Shown here: piece after piece, positions 19,022 to 29,925 of the stretch
How the letters are laid out: every line of letters starts with the position of its first letter
How positions within the stretch are numbered: position 1 is the stretch's first letter
NCBI GenBank assembly: GCA_947428835.1
Contig: CANENE010000008.1
Coordinates: 29,167-93,166 of the forward strand
DNA from: an uncultured bacterium
GTDB lineage: Bacteria > Cyanobacteriota > Vampirovibrionia > Gastranaerophilales > Gastranaerophilaceae
Direction: 5' to 3'
DNA: 64,000 nt
Notes under the pieces: generated by a model
Databases searched by the model: none
Told to the model about the DNA's origin: nothing
Seen by the model: the letters and a program-made list of their open reading frames with translations, nothing else
Made by a program: the position numbers and the translations under genes

Positions 19022-19964
19022 ATGCCTTTTTGCCTCCGTCATTAATAGTTTCTAAATATTTACTTGCTTCAATTGCAGCAACAGCGCCATCTGATACTGC
19101 AGTTATCACCTGTCTTAAAGGAGTATTTCTGATGTCACCTGCAGCATACACTCCTTTAATATTTGTTTCCATATTGCAGCTTGTTTCAATAAAACCATAC
19201 TTATCAAGCTTTAATTGATGAACAAACATTTCAGTGTTTGGTTTTAAACCTATATAAGGAAAAACCCCGTCAAGTTCTATAGTTTGAATTTCGTCATTTA
19301 CGGTATTTTGAATTTTTAAACCCTCAACTCTTGTGGCTGCCATAATTTCAACCGGAACAGAATTTGTAATAATTTTGATTTTGTCGTTTTGTTTCAATCT
19401 CTGTTGAATTATTTTATCCGCTCTAAAGCTTTCCCTTCTGTGTATCAGATAAACGGTTTTTGCAAATTTAGTCAGATACATAGCTTCTTCAAGGGCTGAA
19501 TTTCCGCCTCCGATTACTGCAACAATTTTATCTTTATAAAAGGCTCCATCGCAAACAGCACAGTAGCTTACACCTTTACCTATGTTTTCTTCTTCTCCTT
19601 TAATGCCAAGTTTTTTGTTTTGTGCCCCCATTGCAATGATAACAGATTTTGCAAAAAACTTGTTTTCAAGAGTTTCGACGGTTTTAGTATCTGAAATTAA
19701 ATCTATGTTTTGAATTTCTTCAAAAGGATATTTTTGAATTTTAAATTCATCAATGTGCTGTTCGAACTTATCACATAATTCGCAGCCTTGAATTTTTGAA
19801 AAACCAAGGTAGTTTTCAATTTCTGTATAATTAGACGGAGTTCCTCCGGGAGCTGATTTATCAACAAGCGCACAATTTAAACCGGAGCGCTTGGCGTAAA
19901 GTGCTGCAGATAATCCGGCAGGACCTGCTCCTAATATTAAACAATCAACATATCTTTCTTGCAT
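19002..19964 (-). CDS. trxB: Thioredoxin reductase
   Basis: NADPH-dependent flavoenzyme that reduces thioredoxin. 320 residues, typical length. FAD motif LILGAGPAGLSAALYAKRSGL at the N-terminus; redox-active pair in the CAVCDGAF motif (commonly CATCDGAF); NADPH motif VIGGGNSALEEAMYLTK; C-terminal FAD motif GVYAAGDIRNTPLRQVITAVSDGAVAA. It is the first gene of the pair with the zinc dehydrogenase. Confidence 0.95.
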   Translation of the reverse strand: MQERYVDCLILGAGPAGLSAALYAKRSGLNCALVDKSAPGGTPSNYTEIENYLGFSKIQGCELCDKFEQHIDEFKIQKYPFEEIQNIDLISDTKTVETLENKFFAKSVIIAMGAQNKKLGIKGEEENIGKGVSYCAVCDGAFYKDKIVAVIGGGNSALEEAMYLTKFAKTVYLIHRRESFRADKIIQQRLKQNDKIKIITNSVPVEIMAATRVEGLKIQNTVNDEIQTIELDGVFPYIGLKPNTEMFVHQLKLDKYGFIETSCNMETNIKGVYAAGDIRNTPLRQVITAVSDGAVAAIEASKYLETINDGGKKAYESVSI

Positions 19965-20045
19965 GATTTTTTAAACCCTCAACTTCTCTCATTTTACCAT
20001 AAAGACGAAAAAAGCTTTTGAAAAGTTCCTTAAAAAATAACTTTT

Positions 20046-20074
20046 TTGTAAAAAAAACTCCTTTATACTATAAT
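20046..20074 (+). promoter_or_regulatory. Putative gyrB promoter
   Basis: TTGTAA (20046-20051), a 17-nt spacer, then TATAAT (20069-20074), 43 nt upstream of the ATG. Confidence 0.65.
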
Positions 20075-20096
20075 GTTGTTAAACAGATTGATTTAA

Positions 20097-22568
<2,472 letters not shown>

Positions 22569-22589
22569 TTGAAATTCTAAAATAAAATT

Positions 22590-22626
22590 ATTCCTCCTTT
22601 ATTTAATTTAGAGGAGGAATTTTTTA
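22590..22626 (+). terminator. Rho-independent terminator of gyrB
   Basis: 9-bp stem ATTCCTCCT / AGGAGGAAT (22590-22598 and 22612-22620) followed by six T. It may also serve the opposing flavodiiron gene. Confidence 0.85.
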
Positions 22627-22647
22627 ATATTAATAATAAATATAAAA

Positions 22648-23850
22648 CTAACGATTTAAATCCTCAAATATTTTAGTTGCTAAAAGTTTAAGCTCGCCTG
22701 ATTGATTTGATTTAAGTGCTGATTTTATTAAAATATTAGAATCAATATAATGAATTTCTTTTAATTTTGAAAGTTTTTCTTGTATAACTTCTGATGCTCT
22801 GCACATCCAAGAGCCGTTTTCTATGATTGCAACGGTTCTGTGCTGTAAATTGTGGTTAACTACATCAAGCAAAAGTTTTTCCATATTTACAAATATTCCG
22901 TTGTTGTATGTAGTTGAAGCTAAAACTATATGAGAATATTTAAAAATATCAGATAAAATATAAGAACTGTGTGTTTTTGAAACATCATATAATTTAATAT
23001 TTTTAACTCCCAATTGTGCAAGGTTGTTTGCCAAAACCTCTGCTGCGTTTTGAGTTGAGCCATATACGCTTGCATAAGCAACCATCACAGAAGAAAGTTC
23101 AGGCTGATAATTTGCCCAAAGAACGTATTTATCCCAAAGCATTTCGATATTTTCTTTTAAAATAAGCCCGTGAAGAGGACAAATCATTTTAAATTCAAGA
23201 GTTTTCGTTTTATTTAAAAGGTTATTTACCTGAATACCATATTTTCCAACTATATTTGTATAATATCTTCTGTATTCATCTATATCAAGTTCTGTTTCAT
23301 CATCAAACAAGTTGCCGTTTATTGCTCCAAAAGAGCCAAATGCATCTGCCGAAAAAAGAATTTTTTCCGTTATGTCATATGTCATCATAACTTCCGGCCA
23401 ATGTACCATAGGTGCCATAACAAAAGTGAATTCGTGGTGGCCTGTATTTAAAATGTCGCCTTCTTTGACAATTTTAAAATTATTTTCAATATCAAAATCA
23501 AATTCAAAAAACTGATAAAGCATAACTTTGATTTTTTGGTTGCATACAATTTGGACATTTGGAAATTTAACAATAATGTCTTTAATTAATGCACTGTGGT
23601 CGGGCTCTAAGTGATTGATTACTAAATAATCAAGATTTTTGCCGTTTAGAACGCCATCAATATTTTCAAAAAATTGCGTTTTGGCATTTTTATCGACAGT
23701 ATCAAAAAGAACTGTTTTATCATCATCTAATAAATATGAATTATAGCTGACGCCATTTGGCACAGGATATACATTTTCAAATAATTCAATTCTTCTATCC
23801 GAACAGCCGACATAATATAAATTTTTTGCGATATTTCTAATATTTTGCAT
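22648..23850 (-). CDS. Flavodiiron protein (O2/NO reductase, FprA/ROO type)
   Basis: 400 residues from the ATG at 23850, chosen because GGAGG lies 8 nt before it; the open frame runs on to a TTG at 23871. The N-terminal metallo-beta-lactamase-like diiron domain shows the HLEPDHSALI motif (H-x-E-x-D-H), then VMAPMVHWPEVMMTYD and ILFSADAFGSFG. The C-terminal flavodoxin domain starts near AYASVYGSTQNAAEVLA. These enzymes reduce O2 to water or NO to N2O and protect anaerobes from oxidative or nitrosative stress. Single-gene unit. Confidence 0.94.
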   Translation of the reverse strand: MQNIRNIAKNLYYVGCSDRRIELFENVYPVPNGVSYNSYLLDDDKTVLFDTVDKNAKTQFFENIDGVLNGKNLDYLVINHLEPDHSALIKDIIVKFPNVQIVCNQKIKVMLYQFFEFDFDIENNFKIVKEGDILNTGHHEFTFVMAPMVHWPEVMMTYDITEKILFSADAFGSFGAINGNLFDDETELDIDEYRRYYTNIVGKYGIQVNNLLNKTKTLEFKMICPLHGLILKENIEMLWDKYVLWANYQPELSSVMVAYASVYGSTQNAAEVLANNLAQLGVKNIKLYDVSKTHSSYILSDIFKYSHIVLASTTYNNGIFVNMEKLLLDVVNHNLQHRTVAIIENGSWMCRASEVIQEKLSKLKEIHYIDSNILIKSALKSNQSGELKLLATKIFEDLNR

Positions 23851-23906
23851 TATTTTATCCTCCAAACACAAGATATTTTATCATAAAGAAAATTTTTATA
23901 ACAAGT

Positions 23907-24458
23907 TTATAGAATACGGCCGTTGAATTTTGTTTGTGTTTTTTCAAAACCTTCTTTGACCCAGTAGTCAACAAGGTTGATAGCAGCTTTTCCTATTTTT
24001 AATATTTTTTCAAGCTCTTCTTTTGAAAAATTGCTTAGAACATAATTATCTATTGGAATATTTCCAATCGGCCCCACTCCTATTTTTAATCTGTCAAATG
24101 CATTGGTTCCAATGCAATTTATAATGGATTTTATTCCGTTGTGCCCTCCAAAAGAGCCTTTTGAACGCATTCTTATAATTCCAAGGTCAATAGTTGCATC
24201 ATCATAAATTACTAAAATATCTTTATTTGTAAGTTTATAAAAGTTCATAAGTTCAATAACGGCGCGGCCTGAAAGATTCATATATGTTTTTGGAAGAAGG
24301 TATAAGATATCATTTTCTTTTGCAAAAAACGAATTAAATTTATCGCAAAGAGTTATATTTTTTGCTTTTAAAATTTCATCCATTACAAGAAAACCTGTGT
24401 TATGACGGGTTAATCGATATTTAACTTCAGGATTTCCAAGTCCGATTATTGCTTTCAT
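23907..24458 (-). CDS. pth: Peptidyl-tRNA hydrolase
   Basis: Releases peptides from prematurely dropped peptidyl-tRNA. 183 residues, typical length. Conserved motifs: IIGLGNPEVKYRLTRHNTGF (catalytic His in the RHNTGF segment), LLPKTYMNLSGRAV, VIYDDATIDLG and GSFGGHNGIKSII. Confidence 0.96.
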   Translation of the reverse strand: MKAIIGLGNPEVKYRLTRHNTGFLVMDEILKAKNITLCDKFNSFFAKENDILYLLPKTYMNLSGRAVIELMNFYKLTNKDILVIYDDATIDLGIIRMRSKGSFGGHNGIKSIINCIGTNAFDRLKIGVGPIGNIPIDNYVLSNFSKEELEKILKIGKAAINLVDYWVKEGFEKTQTKFNGRIL

Positions 24459-24602
24459 TTTATTATTTTTAACCTTATTCTTTTAATTGACATTTGAATT
24501 AATCAAATTTATTTATCTTTTTTGGCAATTAAAAAATAAATAAAAAAGGTTATTTGTATTATAGCATAATGGCGTAAAAATTTGTTAAAACGGAGAATAA
24601 TT

Positions 24603-25163
24603 TTGAAAAATAATGCAATGAAGAAAAGTTCAAAACTTGTAGCTGACTTTTTACAAAAAAATAAGCTTCATAAAAAAGAATTTGCCCAAATGATAGGTGT
24701 TACTCTTTCTTATGTTTATAATTTGATTGATGAAAATGTACCTTTTTCGACAAGATCAACAACGCTTGAGCGAATTGCTGTTGTAATGGATATTAATCCT
24801 GAAGATTTTATAGAATATCAAATTCCATCTGAAGTTGAAAGTTACGGTGAAAATCTTCTTATGTTAAAGGATTTAATCAAATCAAATAAGCTTTCAACCG
24901 TTGAATTCTTAAAGATGTTTGAAAGAAAAAAGAGGCTTGAGCTGGTTGATATTTTAAGAGGCGCAAAACCAATTCAGATAGATTACAGCGAACTTAAAAA
25001 TATAGCAGTTGCTCTTAATATGTCTAATGAAGAGTTATTTGAAATGTGGAAAAAAAGAATGATAGAATATCTTGAACAAGGCGGTTTCAATATCGAAAAA
25101 AATAAAAAGCTGCTAACATCAATGTTTGATTGCGCATATGAAACGATGAAATCCGATAAGTAA
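24603..25163 (+). CDS. HTH (XRE-like) regulator, TTG start
   Basis: 187 residues. GGAG sits 7 nt before a TTG at 24603; in-frame TTG at 24582 and ATG at 24618 are worse placed, so TTG 24603 is taken. The N-terminal helix-turn-helix reads KLVADFLQKNKLHKKEFAQMIGVTLSYVYNLI, followed by a typical XRE helix-4/5 segment (TLERIAVVMDINPEDFIEY). A second, weaker copy occurs at about residues 95-150 (NKLSTVEFLKMF ... LKNIAVALNMSNEELFEMW), so it may hold two HTH-like domains. Target unknown. Confidence 0.7.
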   Translation: MKNNAMKKSSKLVADFLQKNKLHKKEFAQMIGVTLSYVYNLIDENVPFSTRSTTLERIAVVMDINPEDFIEYQIPSEVESYGENLLMLKDLIKSNKLSTVEFLKMFERKKRLELVDILRGAKPIQIDYSELKNIAVALNMSNEELFEMWKKRMIEYLEQGGFNIEKNKKLLTSMFDCAYETMKSDK

Positions 25164-25191
25164 TAATTCTTCATAAAAAACGCGTTTTGCC

Positions 25192-25220
25192 TTGACTTTG
25201 CCCCATCTCCTTTATAACAT
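25192..25220 (+). promoter_or_regulatory. Putative promoter of the LysM gene
   Basis: TTGACT (25192-25197), a 17-nt spacer, TAACAT (25215-25220), 30 nt before the ATG. Confidence 0.5.
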
Positions 25221-25250
25221 GATGGTAAATATTATAATAAAGGTGATTAA

Positions 25251-25826
25251 ATGAAGGGTTCATCGATACATAGAGCCGGATTAACAAAAGAAAAAATGGG
25301 CATTTTGCTTGGTTTAACACAAAGTGAAAGCAAAAAACAAAATACAAGAGCACAGTTAAACCAGCATTATAAAACAGCTAAAACCCAAGAATTAGATATT
25401 CTTTGGGGCGGTGTTCAAAAAGGAATTCAAAAGGTCTACAATGTTAACAAAACAGGTGTTCAAAAATCTCCTGCTTCATTTCTGATTATCGGTTTTATTT
25501 TAGGTGTTGTGTTTATGTCATTGATTACTTTTATTGTATCAATTTCAACAATGGCGCCAAAAACAGTTATTAAAGAAAAAGCTCCGTCTGCCAAAACTTC
25601 TGTTGTTTCTAATGAAAATCAGCAAAATGAAGCAAATGAAGGCAACTATGTTCAAGAGAAATACGTTGTTAAAAAGGGTGACACCATAAATGGAATTGCA
25701 TTTCGTTTCTATGGAAAATACGATGAAGCAAAAATAGAAGAAATTTTAAAAGTTAATAATATTTACAATCCGGGCTCCATCCAAATAGGTCAGGAACTGG
25801 TTATTCCTGTTATTCAGGAAAGATAA
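25251..25826 (+). CDS. Membrane-anchored LysM protein
   Basis: 191 residues. A cytoplasmic N-terminal part (1-75) is rich in Q/K. One transmembrane segment follows (about 78-100, FLIIGFILGVVFMSLITFIVSI), then a short linker, then one C-terminal LysM domain (about 138-190: YVVKKGDTINGIAFRFYG ... NPGSIQIGQELVIPV). LysM binds N-acetylglucosamine polymers, so the protein probably ties the inner membrane to peptidoglycan. AAAGGTGATTAA precedes the ATG. Confidence 0.85.
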   Translation: MKGSSIHRAGLTKEKMGILLGLTQSESKKQNTRAQLNQHYKTAKTQELDILWGGVQKGIQKVYNVNKTGVQKSPASFLIIGFILGVVFMSLITFIVSISTMAPKTVIKEKAPSAKTSVVSNENQQNEANEGNYVQEKYVVKKGDTINGIAFRFYGKYDEAKIEEILKVNNIYNPGSIQIGQELVIPVIQER

Positions 25827-25931
25827 CTAAGTCAGGTTAATATACTTTTATATAGTTGGGTATTATATCAATTAATATTGTTTGTTTTTCTTAAATCGTT
25901 TAAACCTATAAAAAAAGAGGTTTAATTTGAG

Positions 25932-26732
25932 ATGAAAAAAATAATATATCTTGTGATATCTTCATTTTTGTTTTTATATCCTGTGCAGGCAGGCGTAATT
26001 TCGGGTAAAATTGACCATAATGATATGAACTACAAAAATAAAATTATAGATTCAAAAACAAAAAAACCCTTAAGTAATGCCAAAATTACAATTCCCGGTG
26101 CAGATTATACTACCTATAGTGATAAAGACGGAACTTTTAAATTAAATGCTGATATTAATAGCCAAACCGTCCTTTTTGTGGAAAAAGAAGGCTACAAGGT
26201 ATTTTCTTTAACTGTAGATAATACAGTTTTAAATGGTCCATTGAAGCTTGGAATAGAACAATCAAGTCCGTTTGATATGCAAATAACCCATGGTGTTATC
26301 CATCTTGGCGATAACCAGTATTCCAACAACTCTGCAAACAGTATGGAATTTAGAGGGAGTGCTACAAGCCATTTTATGACTAAAACCTTTGCTCGCCCTA
26401 AAGCTGCTCAAAATCAGGATGTCGTTGTAAAAATAGGTTCGCTTATCGGCTTGGATACTAAAAAAGCAAAAGAACAAGGTCAAAACAGGATTGCAAAAGT
26501 ATACTCGTCTCCTGCTGAAGTTATTGTTAATGGAAGGCGTATTGCTTCAATTGAGCTAAATGGTGATAATTTGGAATTCGTTATTCCAAAAAATATTTTA
26601 AGGGACACAAATGAACTTATAATTAAAACAGGTAAAAACCTTTTTCAAACCCAGTATACAGACTATGATGATATAGAGCTTGCAAATGTCAGAATAGAAA
26701 CCAAAGACAGAAGCTTTTTTGCTCGACACTAG
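25932..26732 (+). CDS. Exported protein with carboxypeptidase-regulatory-like beta domain
   Basis: 266 residues. Signal peptide MKKIIYLVISSFLFLYPVQAG (cleavage near residue 20). Residues about 36-85 look like a CarboxypepD_reg-type Ig-like domain (IIDSKTKKPLSNAKITIPGADYTTYSDKDGTFKLNADI). The C-terminal part (about 185-265) is beta-rich with VIVNGRRIASIELNGDNLEFVIPKN. Likely an envelope or surface protein; no enzymatic motif. Confidence 0.65.
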   Translation: MKKIIYLVISSFLFLYPVQAGVISGKIDHNDMNYKNKIIDSKTKKPLSNAKITIPGADYTTYSDKDGTFKLNADINSQTVLFVEKEGYKVFSLTVDNTVLNGPLKLGIEQSSPFDMQITHGVIHLGDNQYSNNSANSMEFRGSATSHFMTKTFARPKAAQNQDVVVKIGSLIGLDTKKAKEQGQNRIAKVYSSPAEVIVNGRRIASIELNGDNLEFVIPKNILRDTNELIIKTGKNLFQTQYTDYDDIELANVRIETKDRSFFARH

Positions 26733-26751
26733 ATGGATTGTATAGTATAAT
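26723..26751 (+). promoter_or_regulatory. Leaderless-type promoter of hisC-HAD
   Basis: TCGACA (26723-26728), a 17-nt spacer, TATAAT (26746-26751), then 7 nt to the ATG at 26759. There is no Shine-Dalgarno, so the mRNA should begin at or beside the start codon. Confidence 0.65.
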
Positions 26752-26758
26752 CCATTAT

Positions 26759-28504
26759 ATGATTAAGCCCAAAAATTCACTTAAAGATATTGTATGTTAT
26801 AAAACAGATGAATATAGGTTAGATATTAAATATAAATTGGATTCTAACGAAAATATATATGGATGCCAAGACTATGTATTTAATATTTTGAAAAATCTAA
26901 ATAAAGAAGAAATTTCCCTATACCCTTGTTATGGAAAGCTTTTAGATAAATTAGCTCAAAAATATTCAACAAAAGATATTCTTCTTACAAATGGCTGTGA
27001 CGAAGCTTTGAGCGTAATTATTAATGCTTATTTAGATGAAAATGATGAAATTTTATCATATAGCCCAAGTTTTTCGATGCCGCATCTTTATGCAAAAGCA
27101 GTTGGTGCCAAAACAAGAACAATAGAATATTCAGAAAAATATGTTTTTGATAAAAATGATTTTGAAAAAAATATTTCAGCAGCTACAAAAATCATCTATA
27201 TTGCAGCTCCAAACAATCCTACGGGAGAAATTGCCGAGGCTTGCGACATTAATTGCCTTGCTCAAAGTCATAAAGATATTCTTTTTGTTGTTGATTGTAC
27301 TTATATTAATTTTTCTTGTGTGGCTTGTTTTGAAGATTATATTGAATTGATCAAAACAAACGATAATATAGCTGTTGTTAAATCCTTTTCTAAAGATTTT
27401 GCGCTTGCAGGACTTCGCCTTGGTTTTGTTATTTCAAACAGTGGAATTATAAGTAACTTGAAAAAAATAGCATCTCCATATAATGTTAATTCAATTGCCG
27501 TTAATTGCGCGCTTGGAGTTTTGGATAATGAAGATGCATTTGGTGAGGTTAAACAAAAAATAAATATTGCAAAGCAAAGGCTTTTTGAAGGTCTTTTAGA
27601 ATTAGGATATGAGCCTTATGAAAGCGAAGCTAATTTTATACTTTGCGATTTTAAGGAGCATTTGGATTTTGTTTTTGAAAAATTAAAAAAACAAGGGATA
27701 ATCACAAGGAAATATGCTAAAAACACAAATCTTGAAACGTGCTTGAGAATAACTGTTCCAACAATTGATGCTGTTGATGAAATTCTTGAAATATTAAAAC
27801 CAAGGCCGATATTTGTTTTTGATATGGATGGTGTTATTTTCGATGTAAGCCAATCATATAGAAAAGCTATAATAAAGACTTTTGAACATTTTACGGGTTT
27901 TTCCTGCTCAAGTGATGATATACAAATGGTAAAAAATGCAGGCGGTATGTCTAATGATTGGAAAGTTACTCATTATCTGATAAGTAAAGCAGGAAAAGAA
28001 GTTTCTTATCAAGAAGTTATTGATGTTTTTCAAGGATTGTTTTTCAATCCCCTCGCTCCAATGGGGCAAAAAGGGCTGATTGATTGTGAAAAAACAGTTT
28101 TAGATAAAGATTTTTTTGAAAAATTATCTCAAAACTTTGACCTTGCAATATTTACTTCAAGAGATAATATAGAAGCCTTTTATTCGCTTGAAAAAGCCGG
28201 AATTAAAAAGTATTTTTCATATTTTATAACAGCCGAAAGTGTTGGCGAATTTGTAAAGCCAAGCGGTTACGGGCTAAATTTAATAAAACAAAATTGCAGC
28301 AATAGCGAAATATATTATTTTGGAGACACAATAGATGATATAAAAGCAGGGCTTGAAGCAGGTGCAAAAGTCTTTGGTGTGATTCCTCCAAACGCCTCTA
28401 AAATCGATGAAACCATAAAAAGCCTAAAAGATTCGGGCGCATATGGCATTATAAAAAATAAAAATGATATATTAAATCTGAAGAAGGATAAAATATGCTT
28501 GTAA
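26759..28504 (+). CDS. hisC: Fusion: histidinol-phosphate aminotransferase plus HAD-family phosphatase
   Basis: 581 residues with two domains. Residues about 1-350 are a fold-I PLP aminotransferase of the HisC type: LDSNENIYG, YPCYGKLLDKLA, LLTNGCDEALSVI, APNNPTGE and the PLP-lysine segment VVKSFSKDFALAGLRLGFV. Residues about 355-580 are a HAD hydrolase: FVFDMDGVIFDVS (nucleophile motif), FTSRDN and YYFGDTIDDIKAG. HisC makes histidinol phosphate and a HAD phosphatase could then give histidinol, so the fusion plausibly joins consecutive steps. The next gene is hisB. Start at 26759 follows the -10 box; an in-frame start at 26738 would lie upstream of it. Confidence 0.88.
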   Translation: MIKPKNSLKDIVCYKTDEYRLDIKYKLDSNENIYGCQDYVFNILKNLNKEEISLYPCYGKLLDKLAQKYSTKDILLTNGCDEALSVIINAYLDENDEILSYSPSFSMPHLYAKAVGAKTRTIEYSEKYVFDKNDFEKNISAATKIIYIAAPNNPTGEIAEACDINCLAQSHKDILFVVDCTYINFSCVACFEDYIELIKTNDNIAVVKSFSKDFALAGLRLGFVISNSGIISNLKKIASPYNVNSIAVNCALGVLDNEDAFGEVKQKINIAKQRLFEGLLELGYEPYESEANFILCDFKEHLDFVFEKLKKQGIITRKYAKNTNLETCLRITVPTIDAVDEILEILKPRPIFVFDMDGVIFDVSQSYRKAIIKTFEHFTGFSCSSDDIQMVKNAGGMSNDWKVTHYLISKAGKEVSYQEVIDVFQGLFFNPLAPMGQKGLIDCEKTVLDKDFFEKLSQNFDLAIFTSRDNIEAFYSLEKAGIKKYFSYFITAESVGEFVKPSGYGLNLIKQNCSNSEIYYFGDTIDDIKAGLEAGAKVFGVIPPNASKIDETIKSLKDSGAYGIIKNKNDILNLKKDKICL

Positions 28505-29058
28505 GAAATACAAAAGAAACTGAAATTTCTCTTGATTTAAATATAAGAGGCAATGGAAACAGTTCCATCGAAAGTCCGAATTTGTTTTTTAATCATATGC
28601 TGAGAGAATTTGCCCACCATGGAAATTTCGATATAACTTTGAATGCTAAATCATTGGATAGCAATTTTCATCATCTTGTTGAAGACTGCGCAATTGTTTT
28701 AGGTAGCGCTTTTAAAGAAGCGCTTGGCGAAAAACGCGGAATAAAAAGATATTCAAGTATAATTCTTCCTATGGATGACGCTTTAGTTATGTGCGCGCTA
28801 GATATTTCAAATCGTCCTTATTTTAAGCTTGATTGTAAAATGAGTGAACAAAAAACCGAAGATTTTGAAACTGTTCTTTTTTATCATTTCTTTAATTCTT
28901 TTGCAATGAATCTCGGACTTTGTTTGCATATAAAAGTATTAGACGGAATTGATGCCCATCATATTATAGAAGCAGCTTTTAAGGCCGTTGCAAGGTGTCT
29001 CAAAGAATCTGTAACAATAGAAAACGATAGGTTGCCTAGCACAAAAGGGCAATTATAA
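28495..29058 (+). CDS. hisB: Imidazoleglycerol-phosphate dehydratase
   Basis: 187 residues, the size of the monofunctional enzyme. Two pseudo-repeats carry the metal-binding histidine motifs: FFNHMLREFAHHG and NFHHLVEDCAIVLGSAFKEALG in the first half, FYHFFNSFAMNLG and DAHHIIEAAFKAVARCLK in the second. In most homologues the His-His motifs read DHH or NDHH; here they are FHH and AHH. AAGGATAAAAT precedes the ATG inside the end of the fused hisC, overlapping by 10 nt, so the two are translated together. Confidence 0.95.
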   Translation: MLVRNTKETEISLDLNIRGNGNSSIESPNLFFNHMLREFAHHGNFDITLNAKSLDSNFHHLVEDCAIVLGSAFKEALGEKRGIKRYSSIILPMDDALVMCALDISNRPYFKLDCKMSEQKTEDFETVLFYHFFNSFAMNLGLCLHIKVLDGIDAHHIIEAAFKAVARCLKESVTIENDRLPSTKGQL

Positions 29059-29110
29059 AAAGTTAGAAAATGTTGTATTGTGTGTTGGATGACTAAAAAA
29101 GGAGAAAGTA

Positions 29111-29419
29111 ATGAGCTCAGATTTCGAAAAAAGAGAAGAATGCTTCTGCAAATCTAAATGTTTTAAAAAGTTTTTAACAATTGCCTTGGGCAGTTTTGTT
29201 GGTATGTATTGTGCTTTGGCTTTATTTTGTGCACTTCACAGACCCCCAATGATGCATCCTATGATGCCAATGCCATATTATGGTGCTATGATGCCTCATA
29301 ATGCAATGAACTGCAATTGCCCGTGCCATAAGATGATGATGAAAAAAATGATGAAACATCATATGTTTGATAAAAACAGACCAAACATGGAAGATAAAAA
29401 ACCTGAAATTGATGATTAA
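29111..29419 (+). CDS. Small Met/His/Cys-rich membrane protein
   Basis: 102 residues. A Cys-rich N-terminus (CFCKSKCFKK), one hydrophobic helix (about 20-42), then a tail packed with Met, Pro, His and Cys (HRPPMMHPMMPMPYYGAMM, CNCPCHKMMMKKMMKHHMF) and an acidic end. Such Met/His clusters often bind Cu(I)/Ag(I) in periplasmic proteins, so metal binding is a reasonable inference but is not shown. AAAGGAGAAAGTA precedes the ATG and a strong terminator follows. Confidence 0.65.
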   Translation: MSSDFEKREECFCKSKCFKKFLTIALGSFVGMYCALALFCALHRPPMMHPMMPMPYYGAMMPHNAMNCNCPCHKMMMKKMMKHHMFDKNRPNMEDKKPEIDD

Positions 29420-29436
29420 TATTAAGTGTGTATAGG

Positions 29437-29472
29437 AATTTGGCTGTGGTATAAAAATCACAGCCAAATTTT
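29437..29472 (+). terminator. Rho-independent terminator
   Basis: Perfect 12-bp stem AATTTGGCTGTG / CACAGCCAAATT (29437-29448 and 29459-29470) with a 10-nt loop and a short T end; follows the Met-rich gene. From 29473 to 29617 no gene is supported; there is a small hairpin (TAGAGC/GCTCTA) near 29570-29590. Confidence 0.8.
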
Positions 29473-29617
29473 ATGCAAAATTTGCTTGAATTTTGGATTT
29501 GTTTATGGGATGATGATTTTGACTTTATGGTTGGGTAAGCTCACTGAGTGGCATTGGCTGCGAATTAAAGACCTAGAGCCTGCTCTAGCCAAAAAATTGA
29601 ATAATTAGAAACCTTAT

Positions 29618-29660
29618 GGCTGGGTAGCTCAGCTGGCTAGAGCGTACGGCTCATACCCGT
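29618..29660 (+). pseudogene. 5' part of a tRNA-Met(CAU) gene split by an integrated element
   Basis: Acceptor strand GGCTGGG, the full D-arm, the anticodon 5' stem TACGG, loop CTCATAC and CCGT are present. After 29660 the T-arm is replaced by unrelated sequence. Joined to 40393-40423 it makes a perfect 74-nt cloverleaf: the acceptor pairs GGCTGGG/CCCAGCT, the anticodon stem is TACGG/CCGTG and the T-stem is GAGAG/CTCTC. It is therefore the left remnant of the host gene used as integration site. Confidence 0.9.
29650..29660 (+). other. attL core
   Basis: CTCATACCCGT, spanning the anticodon loop and start of the 3' anticodon stem. Identical copy at 40382-40392. Confidence 0.85.
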
Positions 29661-29739
29661 AGTGTCAACTACCAAAGCCGAAGCCGAATAACTTGATATA
29701 AGTGAGTTACAAGGCTAAACCAAAATTAAATATCTCAAA

Positions 29740-29758
29740 TTGTTTCAAAATTGTTTCA
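29740..29758 (+). repeat. Pair of TTGTTTCA repeats (putative integrase arm sites, left outer)
   Basis: TTGTTTCA at 29740-29747 and 29751-29758, same orientation, 11 nt apart. Two further pairs lie near both element ends. Confidence 0.55.
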
Positions 29759-29804
29759 ATTAAGATAAAACCAAGTTGAAAATTAAATAAAAAAGTAATA
29801 GCAT

Positions 29805-29878
29805 GGCTGGGTAGCTCAGCTGGCTAGAGCGTTCGGCTCATACCCGAGAGGTCGAGAGTTCAAGTCTCTCCCCAGCTA
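29805..29878 (+). tRNA. tRNA-Met(CAU), carried by the element
   Basis: Complete 74-nt cloverleaf: acceptor GGCTGGG/CCCAGCT with discriminator A, D-stem GCTC/GAGC, anticodon stem TTCGG/CCGAG with loop CTCATAC, variable AGGTC, T-stem GAGAG/CTCTC with loop TTCAAGT. It lacks the C1-A72 mismatch and GGG/CCC anticodon stem of an initiator, so it is an elongator Met tRNA; a lysidine-modified Ile tRNA with CAU cannot be excluded. Compared with the split host gene it has a flipped stem pair (A-U to U-A) and one T-loop change. It probably replaces the disrupted host gene. Confidence 0.93.
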
Positions 29879-29885
29879 TTATAAC

Positions 29886-29918
29886 AAAAGAGTTTCGAGA
29901 TTAACGAAACTCTTTTTT
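29886..29918. terminator. Bidirectional rho-independent terminator
   Basis: 12-bp stem AAAAGAGTTTCG / CGAAACTCTTTT with a 7-nt loop; A-run on the left and T-run on the right suit both the tRNA (forward) and the OLD gene (reverse). Confidence 0.8.
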
Positions 29919-29925
29919 AATGCTT

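Noticed and set aside
29532..29597. Possible second tRNA-like remnant (GGTTGGGTAAGCTCA...)
   Set aside because: The start resembles the tRNA-Met gene, but no acceptor, anticodon or T-stem can be paired.
29426..29608. 60-residue ORF between the Met-rich gene and the tRNA remnant
   Set aside because: It begins inside a terminator stem, has no ribosome site, and shows no protein-like pattern.
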